A stretch of 50,550 nt of DNA from Candidatus Methanoperedens sp. (GTDB taxonomy: Archaea > Halobacteriota > Methanosarcinia > Methanosarcinales > Methanoperedenaceae), in contig JAHFDG010000019.1 of assembly GCA_023249105.1 (NCBI GenBank), forward strand, positions 8,923-59,472, written 5' to 3'. Of this stretch, positions 7,808-15,856 are shown in pieces. The notes beneath the pieces were generated by a model that did not search any database, was not told where the DNA came from, and saw only the letters and a program-made list of their open reading frames with translations. How positions within the stretch are numbered: the stretch's first letter is position 1; every line of letters starts with the position of its first letter. Both the position numbers and the translations under genes were made by a program.

Positions 7808-9223
7808 TTATTCTTCTCCCTCACCAAAGCTATTCTTCAATTGATCGAAATAGTTTGAATACATACGAGCGCTACTTAAAGCAAATTGCCCGGTGCCGTA
7901 ATGTTGTGAAATAATAACAGTGAACTTGTCCTCATCATTTCTCGACTTCTCAACATAAATACGCGCAAGCCCTTTCTCCTTTTCAAGCTTTGTTTGACTA
8001 TAAGTCAGCACTTGATCGGCAGTATTTAATTTAGAGATGTCTTCAGCTACATGAACTCCTGTAACCTTCCCTGATTCAATGCCCGCCCTATTTGCTTGTG
8101 TGGGCGCCAAAACTGCTAGATTTCTTTCAACGCCTAACCCTCGAAGTTCTTCAAATACACGCCCAACGCTAATTCGCTGATTAGCAGGATCTGTCCACAT
8201 CAAATCAGGATAATCAACGATCAATATATGAGGAATGAACTTATGTGAAACTTCAAGCATGTCCAAATAAGCACGTAATTGAGAGACAGTTAGCGACTTG
8301 GTGGGGAATTGTTTTACAACAATCCTGCCGAACCTTGTCCCCCAGTCACCTATCTTTTTTGAGAGCTTCAAAATAATGTCGGGTTGATCAAAAGTCAACA
8401 AAGGCTTTCGCGTCTTCTTGACGAAACCGCAAATACGCTCTAATTCGTCTAACTCAAATAAATATTGTTCTATTTTTTCGTCTCGTTTTGAAACTGCGAA
8501 CAAACTCTGATAATATCGCTGAACCGCGCGGTCTTCGCTCATTTCTAAAGTAATATGAACGACATTAGCGCGCTGGAGCAACGCCATTTTTGCAGCATGG
8601 ATGCAGAACCAGCTCTTGCCCGAACCTTTAGGTGCGATGAAGACCATCAACTCTTTAGGTGTGAGTCCTACATCTTTTCTGTCTAATTCAGGAATAGCGA
8701 GAGAGTAGGCTTGTGTTTGTTGATTTAAGAAGTTGAGACTCCTTGTACGGTCATTCAGAAATATTCCACTGTCAATCGACTGCACTTCGTTCTTGAGAGC
8801 GTCTAGAAATATCTTCTCAATGTCGGGGACAAGTCTGTCTCCCCCAAAGGAATACCTATCAGCTGCTGCAAGAACCGCTTGCTTAAGCTGCTGACCTCTA
8901 ACAAACTCCGAAACCCTAGAAAGTACGTAACTAGGATTAAGCGATTCTCCATTAACCAGAACGCCTTGGACGACTTGCGAATACAAAGGATATTCAGCGT
9001 GACTCGTGTCGCTAAGAACATCATCAAAGACATCATCAATGTGTGAGATTCCTGGAGCTTTGTTGTAGGTTTTTCGGTATGTTAGAACCTTCTGAACAAT
9101 TCCAGAATAGACTGTGTCAAAATAATCACTTTTGAGCAAGCCTGCAGCAATCTGACCCTCTTTGTCGTTAACGCAAAGAAGAGTCAAGATGCTCTCTTGG
9201 AGTGTAGTCGTTAACTTGTCCAA
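7808..9223 (-). CDS. DnaB-like replicative helicase
   Basis: Hexameric fork helicase of 471 residues. A helical N-terminal region (about 1-150) resembles the DnaB primase-interaction domain. The RecA-fold ATPase has Walker A APKGSGKS (197-204), the HITLEMSE segment typical of DnaB (223-230), Walker B ILIVDYPD (333-340) and the glutamine sensor APTQANR (373-379). No intein is visible. It lies in an operon with folE and queE on either side, while its presumed partner primase is on the opposite strand across the divergent region. Confidence 0.92.
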   Translation of the reverse strand: MDKLTTTLQESILTLLCVNDKEGQIAAGLLKSDYFDTVYSGIVQKVLTYRKTYNKAPGISHIDDVFDDVLSDTSHAEYPLYSQVVQGVLVNGESLNPSYVLSRVSEFVRGQQLKQAVLAAADRYSFGGDRLVPDIEKIFLDALKNEVQSIDSGIFLNDRTRSLNFLNQQTQAYSLAIPELDRKDVGLTPKELMVFIAPKGSGKSWFCIHAAKMALLQRANVVHITLEMSEDRAVQRYYQSLFAVSKRDEKIEQYLFELDELERICGFVKKTRKPLLTFDQPDIILKLSKKIGDWGTRFGRIVVKQFPTKSLTVSQLRAYLDMLEVSHKFIPHILIVDYPDLMWTDPANQRISVGRVFEELRGLGVERNLAVLAPTQANRAGIESGKVTGVHVAEDISKLNTADQVLTYSQTKLEKEKGLARIYVEKSRNDEDKFTVIISQHYGTGQFALSSARMYSNYFDQLKNSFGEGEE

Positions 9224-9226
9224 GAT

Positions 9227-10030
9227 TTATTCAACCCCTAAAAACAGATGCGTTTGAAGACTTAGTTGAAAATTATACTCAAAGCAAAGTTTGATAGCCC
9301 TTTTATAATTTCTACGCGTTTCTTCTACATTAATCAATCCCGGAGTCCAGGCGTCAGCAATTTCGCCGGGAGACACGGGCCTGTTATAAGCGGTAAGAGG
9401 AGACAAGTAAACCTTAGGTAGATGATTATAAGTCCCTAAATAATCGTAAGGGATGTTGAAATAAGGACTACTCTCATCTCCGCTGATTAGAAATTTAAAA
9501 ACTGATGGCATATCTTTGAGATTCTTGTGTATAGGCCTGAATGTCTTTTCAGCTTTAGGACTAATAACGATTGTGAATCCCATCTTTGAAGCGTTGATGT
9601 CTTGATTCAATGTTAGAAGTTCTTCAGGACCACAGTCTCCATTACTCTCAATTTGAATATTCTTAATCCCATGTAAACCTGCTCCTAACACCCTCTTCAA
9701 AAAACCTACTACATTTTTTTGAAGGAAAGGCTCACCTCCTGTAATGACCAACAAAGGTGCAGACGCAAGCTTTTCTACTTGTCTTTCAATATAATCGAAG
9801 GTCATGAGTGTACCTTCATTTATCTTGAAGTTAGTGTCACAGAATGAGCAGCCCATGCCTATTTTACGTCCGCGATTACACCCAGCTAACCTGATGAAAG
9901 TAGCAGGAGTACCTGCAAACGGTCCTTCACCTTGGATGGTGCTAAAGATGCTTGTGACCAATAAAGCGTGATCAGGAAAGCTTAGATACTGACCCACGTG
10001 AGCGTTGGTGTCTTGATTCTGCGTAATCAT
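9227..10030 (-). CDS. queE: 7-carboxy-7-deazaguanine synthase (radical SAM)
   Basis: Predicted to contract 6-carboxy-tetrahydropterin to 7-carboxy-7-deazaguanine. The 267-residue protein has the QueE opening FSTIQGEGPFAG (29-40) and RLAGCN (47-52), and a radical-SAM cysteine set C51, C61 and C64. The cluster motif is therefore CX9CX2C rather than the common CX3CX2C; other QueE proteins also have expanded loops here. TGGEPFLQ (about 97-104) is the SAM-binding GGEP motif. Together with folE, queD and the DpdA-like gene it gives a nearly complete DNA-modification pathway. It is the second gene of the leftward operon. Confidence 0.93.
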   Translation of the reverse strand: MITQNQDTNAHVGQYLSFPDHALLVTSIFSTIQGEGPFAGTPATFIRLAGCNRGRKIGMGCSFCDTNFKINEGTLMTFDYIERQVEKLASAPLLVITGGEPFLQKNVVGFLKRVLGAGLHGIKNIQIESNGDCGPEELLTLNQDINASKMGFTIVISPKAEKTFRPIHKNLKDMPSVFKFLISGDESSPYFNIPYDYLGTYNHLPKVYLSPLTAYNRPVSPGEIADAWTPGLINVEETRRNYKRAIKLCFEYNFQLSLQTHLFLGVE

Positions 10031-10059
10031 TGAAAACTCCTAACAGTTAAGTGTTAAAC

Positions 10060-10533
10060 CTAATCGACTTTTGCACATACCCACTTTAAAAGAATCTTTG
10101 ATTCCAAATAACCCGGAAACGATCTTTCAAAAGCTTGAATGAGCAGCGGCGTTCTTGATAATAATACATTCATCGAAAGAGGTAAATTAAATTCTGAGGA
10201 ACAGAACTCACTTAACGCTTTACTTAAAGTTCTCCCTAGCGCTAGTAATTGAATTTCATTTATAAAACCTTCATCAGCGATAGCATTCAAAAATACTTGC
10301 TTAACAGATTCAGAAGTGTTCTTATAAATATGATAAGATTCATCTTTCGTGGAATAAGATGTTTTAACCCCTGAGCGTTTACAAACGAATCTATAACCCT
10401 GAAGCAACCAATCATCACTTTTAAAGGAATGTTCTTCAAGCAGTAAATGAACATGCGCTTTAACTTGAATTAATTCCTTCTGCGATAACTTAGAAAGATT
10501 TTGAGTAACACGTTCCAGATAATTTACCTTCAT
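10060..10533 (-). CDS. hypothetical protein, first gene of the leftward replication operon
   Basis: A 157-residue, mostly helical protein. I recognise no family. Its N-terminal half has a helix-rich start followed by a mixed segment (WLLQGYRFVCKRSG), and the C-terminal half is hydrophobic-helical. Being first after the divergent control region, it would be expressed earliest in this operon. A small replication or regulatory protein is possible but unsupported. Confidence 0.65.
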   Translation of the reverse strand: MKVNYLERVTQNLSKLSQKELIQVKAHVHLLLEEHSFKSDDWLLQGYRFVCKRSGVKTSYSTKDESYHIYKNTSESVKQVFLNAIADEGFINEIQLLALGRTLSKALSEFCSSEFNLPLSMNVLLSRTPLLIQAFERSFPGYLESKILLKWVCAKVD

Positions 10534-10546
10534 TTACTTTCATACC

Positions 10547-10589
10547 TTATTTACGTGTTACGTGTATCATGTAATTATTTACGTGTTAC
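10547..10589. promoter_or_regulatory. pair of 15-bp direct repeats, probable operator
   Basis: The 15-mer TTATTTACGTGTTAC occurs at 10547-10561 and again at 10575-10589, a 28-bp period (between two and three helical turns). The intervening sequence carries a related ACGTG-containing stretch. The pair sits 14 bp upstream of the first leftward gene, where a repressor or activator, or an origin-binding protein, would act. Confidence 0.6.
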
Positions 10590-10601
10590 TAGAGAGGATG
10601 A

Positions 10602-10663
10602 GACATAGCTATCCCGCCTAAGTTATCTCTAGTAAAGAGATTCACTTAAGTGAGAGCTATGTC
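10602..10663. ncRNA. nested hairpin in the divergent region
   Basis: An outer 9-bp perfect stem (GACATAGCT at 10602-10610 with AGCTATGTC at 10655-10663) encloses a second pairing, TAAGT with ACTTA. This in turn encloses ATCTCT-AGTAA-AGAGAT. The perfect outer stem plus nested pairings is unlikely by chance in this short region. It may be a structured leader RNA, a small RNA or an origin hairpin; strand and function are unknown. Confidence 0.45.
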
Positions 10664-10897
10664 CCTTACGTTACCGTCAAGGTTTCGACACTCTTCAGTC
10701 TCTTCAAACTTCGCAAGAAGTTCGTAACCCGGCTCCTGAAGTTAGCTCTGCCGTTGACTTTTGGTTACCGCCCATGGTAGGTCGTTTAGCCCTCTCTCGC
10801 CATTGGAGTTCTCCCAAGAGAAGGTGATGTGATGTTCGTTGCAATCTTCATACATACAGAGGTTTCAGTATGACTAATTTCCAGGGAGGAAGAAGGC

Positions 10898-11911
10898 ATG
10901 GATTGGATTAAATTTCTTAAGAAGAATAAAATCGATTATGTTGAAAAAGGACCTAGCACAGCCAAAGGTAATGTCTACGTCAAATGCGTGTTCTGCGGCG
11001 AAGCAGATCAAGGTTTTCACTTAGGAATTTCACTCAGCAATAAAGGTTGGGGCTGCTGGAAAAACACAAGTCACCGAGGAATCAGCCCTGTTAAATTAGT
11101 ACAAAGGTTGTTGAAGTGTTCTTGGGAGGACGCTAAATTAATAGCTGACTCGCAGAACCAAGCACTTCTCTTGCCTTCCGGCATGCTGCTGAAAGAGGTT
11201 AGCGCTTTGCTAGGCCCTAAACAAAATGTTGAAGTTAACAATTCTTTATCTTTTCCACAAAACTTCAAACTTATCAGAGACAAAGCGGCGTGTGCTCCTT
11301 TCCTTCATTATCTAGAATCTAGACTTTACTCACGAAAAGAAGCATTACAATTATGTGTAAACTATCAGCTGCACTGCTCAACGCACGATTTATTCTCTTA
11401 CAGGGTAATTGTACCTGTCTTCGAAAAGCAAGGTCTAGTGACATTTACCGGCAGGCATGTGGGCTCAGTGATTCCTAAATATAAAACCTTAAGTCATTCT
11501 TTAGAGAATTCAAAAGTTACCGGCTTGCCTCAAGCCTTATTGCCTATTACAGACTGCTTACTTAACTTTGATAAATTTCAAAGAGACGAAAAAGTTTTAC
11601 TTATTTGTGAAGGTCCTTTTGATGCTCTTAGACTTGATTATTTTGGAGAACCCTCAGGAATCAGAGCAACGTGCCTCTTCGGAAAAACAATCAGTGCGGC
11701 GCAGATAAATAAACTTTCACAGATTAGAGGACAATTTGAGGAGTGTTTTCTGCTGCTGGATCGCGGGACAGAGATGGATGCTGTTGCCTTGATTCAGAAA
11801 CTTGCGTGGTTAGAAATTAAAACTAGTCAGCTACCTCAACCATGGAAAGATCCTGGAGAAATGGAGAAAAAAGCTGTACTCCATTATTTTTCTCTTTTAT
11901 TATCAAAATAG
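10898..11911 (+). CDS. DNA primase (zinc finger plus TOPRIM)
   Basis: Makes RNA primers for the phage fork. The 337-residue protein starts with a zinc-binding region C30-x2-C33-x7-H41 then C53 (CVFCGEADQGFHLG, GWGCWKN). It continues with a linker domain and a TOPRIM fold with the glutamate motif LLICEGPFDAL and a downstream LLLDRG acidic motif. It lacks a helicase domain, so it is DnaG-like in partnership with the separate DnaB-like helicase rather than a T7 gp4 fusion. It is the first rightward gene, with a strong ribosome-binding site. Confidence 0.88.
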   Translation: MDWIKFLKKNKIDYVEKGPSTAKGNVYVKCVFCGEADQGFHLGISLSNKGWGCWKNTSHRGISPVKLVQRLLKCSWEDAKLIADSQNQALLLPSGMLLKEVSALLGPKQNVEVNNSLSFPQNFKLIRDKAACAPFLHYLESRLYSRKEALQLCVNYQLHCSTHDLFSYRVIVPVFEKQGLVTFTGRHVGSVIPKYKTLSHSLENSKVTGLPQALLPITDCLLNFDKFQRDEKVLLICEGPFDALRLDYFGEPSGIRATCLFGKTISAAQINKLSQIRGQFEECFLLLDRGTEMDAVALIQKLAWLEIKTSQLPQPWKDPGEMEKKAVLHYFSLLLSK

Positions 11912-11934
11912 ATGCATTATAAATTAATGGTGAA
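11891..11934 (+). promoter_or_regulatory. possible diverged promoter upstream of the sigma-like gene
   Basis: The segment ending TATAAATTAATGGTG resembles the -10 end of the duplicated promoters at 13023 and 15609 (TATATTAAT-G/A-GTG), and TCTCTT occurs at a similar distance upstream. The match is partial and overlaps the primase 3' end, so this is tentative. Confidence 0.35.
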
Positions 11935-11959
11935 TCAATAATAATTAAAGGAGAGTAAG

Positions 11960-12478
11960 ATGGCGAGAAAGGCTAAACCCGTTCCTAGCATGTTGGATGA
12001 CGGAATTAAAGGTTATATCTCCAACCAAGCGCGTAAGCACCTGTGGAGGGTTCAACCTCTTTACGACTACGATGATTTGGTTCAAGAAGGTTACGTGTGT
12101 TTTGCTATTTGTAAAAATAAGTATGGACATGTTGAAACAGCTTCACACTTCATGTCTTTGTTTAAAACTACTTTCCAGAATCAAATACACGATCTAGCCT
12201 CTGCTAGAACCAAGCAGCAGCAGGTTTATGAAGAAGAAGAGAGCAAAGAAGCTTCTTTGATCGACTTCAACGCAGGCGAGCTTCTTTCGCTAATAAGCAA
12301 GCTACCTTGGTACTTGCAGAATTTCATCAACTTAACTTTATCAGATGCATCCAAACCCCCAAGGCTACTTAAACAAGACAAGGAGCGTGAAACCAATAAC
12401 GAGTATTACTGCAGACTACTTGGAATTGATCCTCGTGAGTATGACTTGGAACACTTACTAAAATCTCAGCTCACTTAG
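11960..12478 (+). CDS. sigma-factor-like transcription protein
   Basis: A 172-residue protein with a region-2-like core: YDYDDLVQEGYVCFAICKNKY (the DLxQEG motif of sigma region 2), then a segment with FKTTFQNQIHDLA resembling the -10 recognition helix. Region 4 is not obvious, although the C-terminus contains helical pieces. It may redirect host RNA polymerase to phage promoters such as the duplicated ones downstream. The ribosome-binding site is good (AAAGGAGAG). A remote sigma family member is the best reading; promoter specificity is unknown. Confidence 0.68.
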   Translation: MARKAKPVPSMLDDGIKGYISNQARKHLWRVQPLYDYDDLVQEGYVCFAICKNKYGHVETASHFMSLFKTTFQNQIHDLASARTKQQQVYEEEESKEASLIDFNAGELLSLISKLPWYLQNFINLTLSDASKPPRLLKQDKERETNNEYYCRLLGIDPREYDLEHLLKSQLT

Positions 12479-12486
12479 GAGAAATC

Positions 12487-13017
12487 ATGGAATATCTCTC
12501 AACACGTGAAATAGGAATTGACATGGCGCATAGAGTGCCGCAGCACGGAAGTAAGTGCAACAAACTGCACGGCCATCGCTATAAAATTGAAGCTGTAATC
12601 AAAGGACCACTTGCGGATTCGGGAGAACAAACCGGAATGACCCTTGATTTTGGCTTTATCAAAGAAGGTATGATGGATCTAATTGACGCCTACTTTGACC
12701 ATGCTACAACATTACAGCAGAATGACCCTCTGGTTGAAATTTTAATGCGTTCAGGAGATTTTCATGTCTGTGATGACCATCCGTTAGTTACTAACCCACG
12801 CGGCCTTATTACGCTAGTAGAAGATTCCGGAAAGACTTCCGGCGTACCTGCTAAGCTCTGTTTGATAGAGAGTACACCCACAGCGGAAAACTTAGCAGCT
12901 CTCTGGTATTACAGGCTTTTGAGTTTTGTCAACCACCGTTCAGAAGGGCGAGCTCGTCTGCATCAAATAATTGTGTGGGAAACACCAAACTGCAAAAGCG
13001 CTTATCCTCATTTTTAA
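12487..13017 (+). CDS. queD: 6-carboxy-5,6,7,8-tetrahydropterin synthase
   Basis: Second pathway step, converting dihydroneopterin triphosphate to 6-carboxy-tetrahydropterin. The 176-residue protein has the family zinc histidines H15, H28 and H30 (KLHGHRY), catalytic C24 (GSKCNKLHGH) and the conserved segment TLDFGFIKE. The C-terminal glutamate motif occurs in IVWETPN. It is longer than E. coli QueD (about 121 residues) because of an internal insert around residues 85-125. It is separated from folE, queE and dpdA and lies on the opposite strand, so the pathway is split between the two divergent operons. Confidence 0.94.
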   Translation: MEYLSTREIGIDMAHRVPQHGSKCNKLHGHRYKIEAVIKGPLADSGEQTGMTLDFGFIKEGMMDLIDAYFDHATTLQQNDPLVEILMRSGDFHVCDDHPLVTNPRGLITLVEDSGKTSGVPAKLCLIESTPTAENLAALWYYRLLSFVNHRSEGRARLHQIIVWETPNCKSAYPHF

Positions 13018-13022
13018 TCAAC

Positions 13023-13060
13023 CTCTTGAATTATTCATTACGGCTATTATATTAATGGTG
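13023..13060 (+). promoter_or_regulatory. promoter copy 1 (34-bp repeated element)
   Basis: TTGAAT (13026-13031) and TATATT (13048-13053), spaced by 16 bp, form a sigma-70-like promoter. The 34 bp from 13023 to 13056 are identical to 15609-15642. Both copies lead into a gene whose ribosome-binding site reads CCAAGGAGA. Intergenic position and exact conservation make a promoter the best explanation. Confidence 0.75.
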
Positions 13061-13089
13061 TCACATCGACACAACCAAGGAGACAAGCA

Positions 13090-13638
13090 ATGACAACAAC
13101 AGCACAACCACACGAAACACTCCACCCTATACAAATAGAGCTGAGCAAGACGCTTGGTCGCAAAAAGAAGGATTTGGAGCCTTTTACTAAGGCGTCACAG
13201 TTCTTTAAGCTAGCAACTGACATCGATGATCTTTGTGAAAAGGATGACGATGTGTGGGAATCTCTGTCTGAAGCCGCGCAAATGTGGGTCAACAAAGCAT
13301 TGAACGCGCACGCTGCTAAGAAGGGTGTGCCTCTTTTTTCCGAAGAAATTGAGAAAAAAGTAACACCCGCAACAAAACAGAAGGAGGGAGGAGCACAAGC
13401 TGCTAGCAAGGAAGTTCTCAAAAAGCAAGCAGATCAAATCACCGCACCTGAACCTGTTCAATCAGGTAAAGGTTATAAAGGACACAAACCGGGTTCCAAA
13501 GCAGAATTAATGCGTAAGCTTTACGATCAGCATGATCAAGCAGCGGCGATAGCTAAAGCTGTTGAAGCTGGTATTAAAAAAACCTCAGCCCAAGTTTGGA
13601 TCTGGGAATTTAAAAAGAAAGATTCCGAGAATGCGTGA
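13090..13638 (+). CDS. hypothetical protein with helix-turn-helix-like C-terminus
   Basis: A 182-residue protein, lysine-rich, with a helical N-terminal domain, a disordered linker (about 95-135, rich in Q, K, A and E) and a short C-terminal domain. That domain (SKAELMRKLYDQHDQAAAIAKAVEAG) could be a small helix-turn-helix. It is the first gene after promoter copy 1 and is translationally coupled to the SNF2-like helicase (TGATG). I do not recognise a family. Confidence 0.65.
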   Translation: MTTTAQPHETLHPIQIELSKTLGRKKKDLEPFTKASQFFKLATDIDDLCEKDDDVWESLSEAAQMWVNKALNAHAAKKGVPLFSEEIEKKVTPATKQKEGGAQAASKEVLKKQADQITAPEPVQSGKGYKGHKPGSKAELMRKLYDQHDQAAAIAKAVEAGIKKTSAQVWIWEFKKKDSENA

Positions 13639-15233
13639 TGTTGCATCCAAAAGCAGTTAAAGAGTTCTTGAACAAGTCGAGAGATGATCACTCATGGTTA
13701 AAAGAGGAATCAGAATCATCTCTCGACAAGTTACTCGCTGAGAGCTCTTTCCAACCACTAGACGCAAGACCTTTGGACTTTCCTCAGAAAGTTTCAGTGC
13801 TTTTAGGTATCGCCTATCCACGTTTTGCTTTCTGGTTAGATCTTGGTCTAGGAAAAACTCGAATAAGCTTAGAACTCCTTAATCATTTATGGCGGCGGAA
13901 AAAAATCACTAAAGCTATTATAGTGGTTTATTCAGAAGCTTCTCTTTATGGATGGGCAGACCAAATCAAAGAGTGGGGATTTGACGTACCTTTTACTATT
14001 ATACCTAAAGGAAGCGGTGTCGAAAAACAAAAAAGACTGAACACCTTCTCGGAAGGTCTTTTAATCGTTTCTTACACTTCTCTCATCCATTTGGTCAGTG
14101 CGTACCAAGAAGTGAAAAACTCAAAAAAGAGAAAACTTAAAATCTCTATAGAGCAGCTTCAGATTCTCACTAAAGGCGATTATTGCTTAATTTTAGATGA
14201 GTCCACGAAAGCGTTCACTTTTAATTCATTGACATTTAAGGTTTGTTCAAGAATTTCAAAAAAGGCGCAAAGCACTTACATACTGGCAGGCAGACCTTTA
14301 GGTCGTGATCCTCAAGTGCTCTGGACGCAGCATTACATCGCTGACTTGGGTGAGAGTTTAGGCGAAACGCTAGGTTTATTCCGAGCTGCGTTCTTTGATT
14401 CTAAAAGAGGGTATTGGGGAGGCTACGAATACAAATTAAAACAGGGCGGCCAAGAAGCTTTAGCACGCTGCTTGAAGCACCGTTCTATAACTTTCGAATC
14501 TGATGATGACAGAACGCTGCCTAAGCGCGTAAAGTCAATCGAAAGGGTACCTCTACCTTTAGAAAGCTTAACTTACTTGCGCAATCAAGTAGAACTTATC
14601 AAGAAATCAGCAGGCGATTCAAAACAAGTAAACAACGCATTCATAAGAATGAGACAGATCTCTTCCGGATTCATGAGTCTTTCTCATGAAGAATTATCTG
14701 AAAAGGTCATAATCAAGTTCAAACACAATCCTAAACTTGATAGATTAAAAGAGTTGATTGAAGATATCCCAAAGAGCTGTAAATTTATAATCTTCCATGA
14801 GTTTAATGCTTCAGGAGAAATGCTGGAGCAAGCTATGAAATCTCTAAAGATAAAATACGGAAGATTGTGGTCTGGTTCAACGGACATCAAGAAAATAATG
14901 GATAGTTTCAACAATGACCCTAAATATCAATGTTTGATCATCAACCATATGGTAGGTTCTTTCGGCCTAAACTTACAGGTTGCTAATTACCAATTCTATT
15001 ATGAATCACCTGTAGGAGTCATCAGTCGAGCGCAGTCTGAGAAGAGGTGCTGGCGGAAAGGTCAGATAAAGAATGTCTATCAGTATGATTTAATTGTCAA
15101 GGGGACATTTGATCAGATCATTCTGGATCATCACGCTCAAGGAAATGATCTTTTCAAAGCTTTGATCAAGAACCCTAAAAAGCTGCTCAAGAGCCTTGAA
15201 GCTGCAGGCGAGACGAAGTTTAAAGAACCTTAA
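13638..15233 (+). CDS. SNF2-like superfamily 2 helicase/translocase
   Basis: A 531-residue ATP-dependent DNA translocase. N-terminal lobe: LGLGKT (69-74, Walker A), IIVVYSEASLYGW (motif Ia region), LDES (186-189, DExx box) and a following STKAF. C-terminal lobe: KFIIFHEF (motif IV), GSFGLNLQVAN (motif V, SNF2-like) and SQAQ/SEKRCWRKGQ-type motif VI, reading RAQSEKRCWRKGQ. The YDLIVKGTFDQII end is typical of SNF2 proteins. It could remodel stalled forks or displace host proteins. The ATG at 13638 overlaps the previous stop; a GTG at 13635 is less likely. Confidence 0.87.
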   Translation: MLHPKAVKEFLNKSRDDHSWLKEESESSLDKLLAESSFQPLDARPLDFPQKVSVLLGIAYPRFAFWLDLGLGKTRISLELLNHLWRRKKITKAIIVVYSEASLYGWADQIKEWGFDVPFTIIPKGSGVEKQKRLNTFSEGLLIVSYTSLIHLVSAYQEVKNSKKRKLKISIEQLQILTKGDYCLILDESTKAFTFNSLTFKVCSRISKKAQSTYILAGRPLGRDPQVLWTQHYIADLGESLGETLGLFRAAFFDSKRGYWGGYEYKLKQGGQEALARCLKHRSITFESDDDRTLPKRVKSIERVPLPLESLTYLRNQVELIKKSAGDSKQVNNAFIRMRQISSGFMSLSHEELSEKVIIKFKHNPKLDRLKELIEDIPKSCKFIIFHEFNASGEMLEQAMKSLKIKYGRLWSGSTDIKKIMDSFNNDPKYQCLIINHMVGSFGLNLQVANYQFYYESPVGVISRAQSEKRCWRKGQIKNVYQYDLIVKGTFDQIILDHHAQGNDLFKALIKNPKKLLKSLEAAGETKFKEP

Positions 15234-15283
15234 GGCAGAATCATAGGCAGACTCGCTAACAACCGTGCACGAAGGATTAATCC

Positions 15284-15565
15284 ATGTCTAATAAAAATGT
15301 ACTCATTTCTATTCCGGAAGAGAGTTTTACGAAGCTGACGCAGCTGGCTTCTGACTTAAGAGAGAGAGCTGCCCCCACATCTGCTGTAGAAAAGAATCAA
15401 AGAGTTAAAAAAGTGTTTATTGAGTCGGGTTGTGAAGGTTTAGGTAAAAGTGAGTCTGAACTGACAATGAATGCCTTTATGGCTCGGATGAGCCCTTCTG
15501 CGCTAGCTTCGCGATTAATGGTTGTAGGGCTTGAAGTTGTTTTGAAAGAACCAAATAAACTTTAA
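15284..15565 (+). CDS. hypothetical small protein
   Basis: A 93-residue protein, not recognised. The N-terminus is a beta-like stretch (KNVLISIPEESFTKL) that could be the strand of a ribbon-helix-helix DNA-binding fold, followed by helices and a second beta-like segment (LMVVGLEVVL). It is downstream of the helicase with its own ribosome-binding site (GAAGGATTAATCC). A regulatory role is only a guess. Confidence 0.55.
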   Translation: MSNKNVLISIPEESFTKLTQLASDLRERAAPTSAVEKNQRVKKVFIESGCEGLGKSESELTMNAFMARMSPSALASRLMVVGLEVVLKEPNKL

Positions 15566-15608
15566 GCTGCATCCGTGGTAAAATTAATTTAGAGATCATC
15601 AAAATAAT

Positions 15609-15646
15609 CTCTTGAATTATTCATTACGGCTATTATATTAATAGTG
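15609..15646 (+). promoter_or_regulatory. promoter copy 2 (34-bp repeated element)
   Basis: The stretch from 15609 to 15642 is identical to 13023-13056, with the same TTGAAT and TATATT boxes (15612-15617 and 15634-15639). It drives the small zinc protein at 15678 and, by position, the hammerhead-containing small-gene operon. The ribosome-binding site downstream (CCAAGGAGA) is also shared with copy 1. Confidence 0.75.
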
Positions 15647-15677
15647 TAGACAAGAAACCAACCAAGGAGAAGATAAA

Positions 15678-15848
15678 ATGTCAAATGAAGTCGTCTTTTG
15701 CAGCCATTGTGAAGCTGAACTTTCGCTAAATGATAAGGATTGGTTTTACGAAGAGCATAACAATTCCGACCCTTGGGACGAAAATGTTTTCTGCTCTGAA
15801 GAATGCTGCTCTCAATTTCGGATTATTGACGCCAAAAAGAAGCACTAA
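15678..15848 (+). CDS. small zinc-ribbon-like protein
   Basis: A 56-residue protein starting MSNEVVFCSHCEAEL, with a second cysteine cluster FCSEECCSQF near the C-terminus. The two CxxC-type pairs suggest one zinc site, as in the MYM/FCS and treble-clef small proteins. It has a strong ribosome-binding site and promoter copy 2 just upstream. It is AT-rich like the backbone genes and ends 8 bp before hammerhead ribozyme 1. Confidence 0.7.
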   Translation: MSNEVVFCSHCEAELSLNDKDWFYEEHNNSDPWDENVFCSEECCSQFRIIDAKKKH

Positions 15849-15856
15849 GATCAAAA

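Larger units (their letters stand above)
10534..10897. other. divergent intergenic control region
   Basis: The only gene-free stretch above 300 bp. It separates the leftward replication operon from the rightward primase operon, so it should hold promoters for both. It contains two perfect 15-bp direct repeats (10547-10561 and 10575-10589) and a nested hairpin (10602-10663). The remaining sequence, 10664-10880, has no convincing gene; a 13-codon ATG reading frame near 10830 is too short to support. A strong ribosome-binding site (GGGAGGAAG) precedes the primase start. A replication origin here is possible but not shown. Confidence 0.7.

Noticed and set aside
10820-10880. A 13-codon leader peptide frame upstream of primase
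   Set aside because: Only 13 codons with no regulatory codon run or attenuator hairpin next to it; too weak to report as a gene.
10534-10897. A tRNA or tmRNA in the gene-free region
   Set aside because: No TTCRA-type T-arm or acceptor stem can be drawn; only the nested hairpin is supported.
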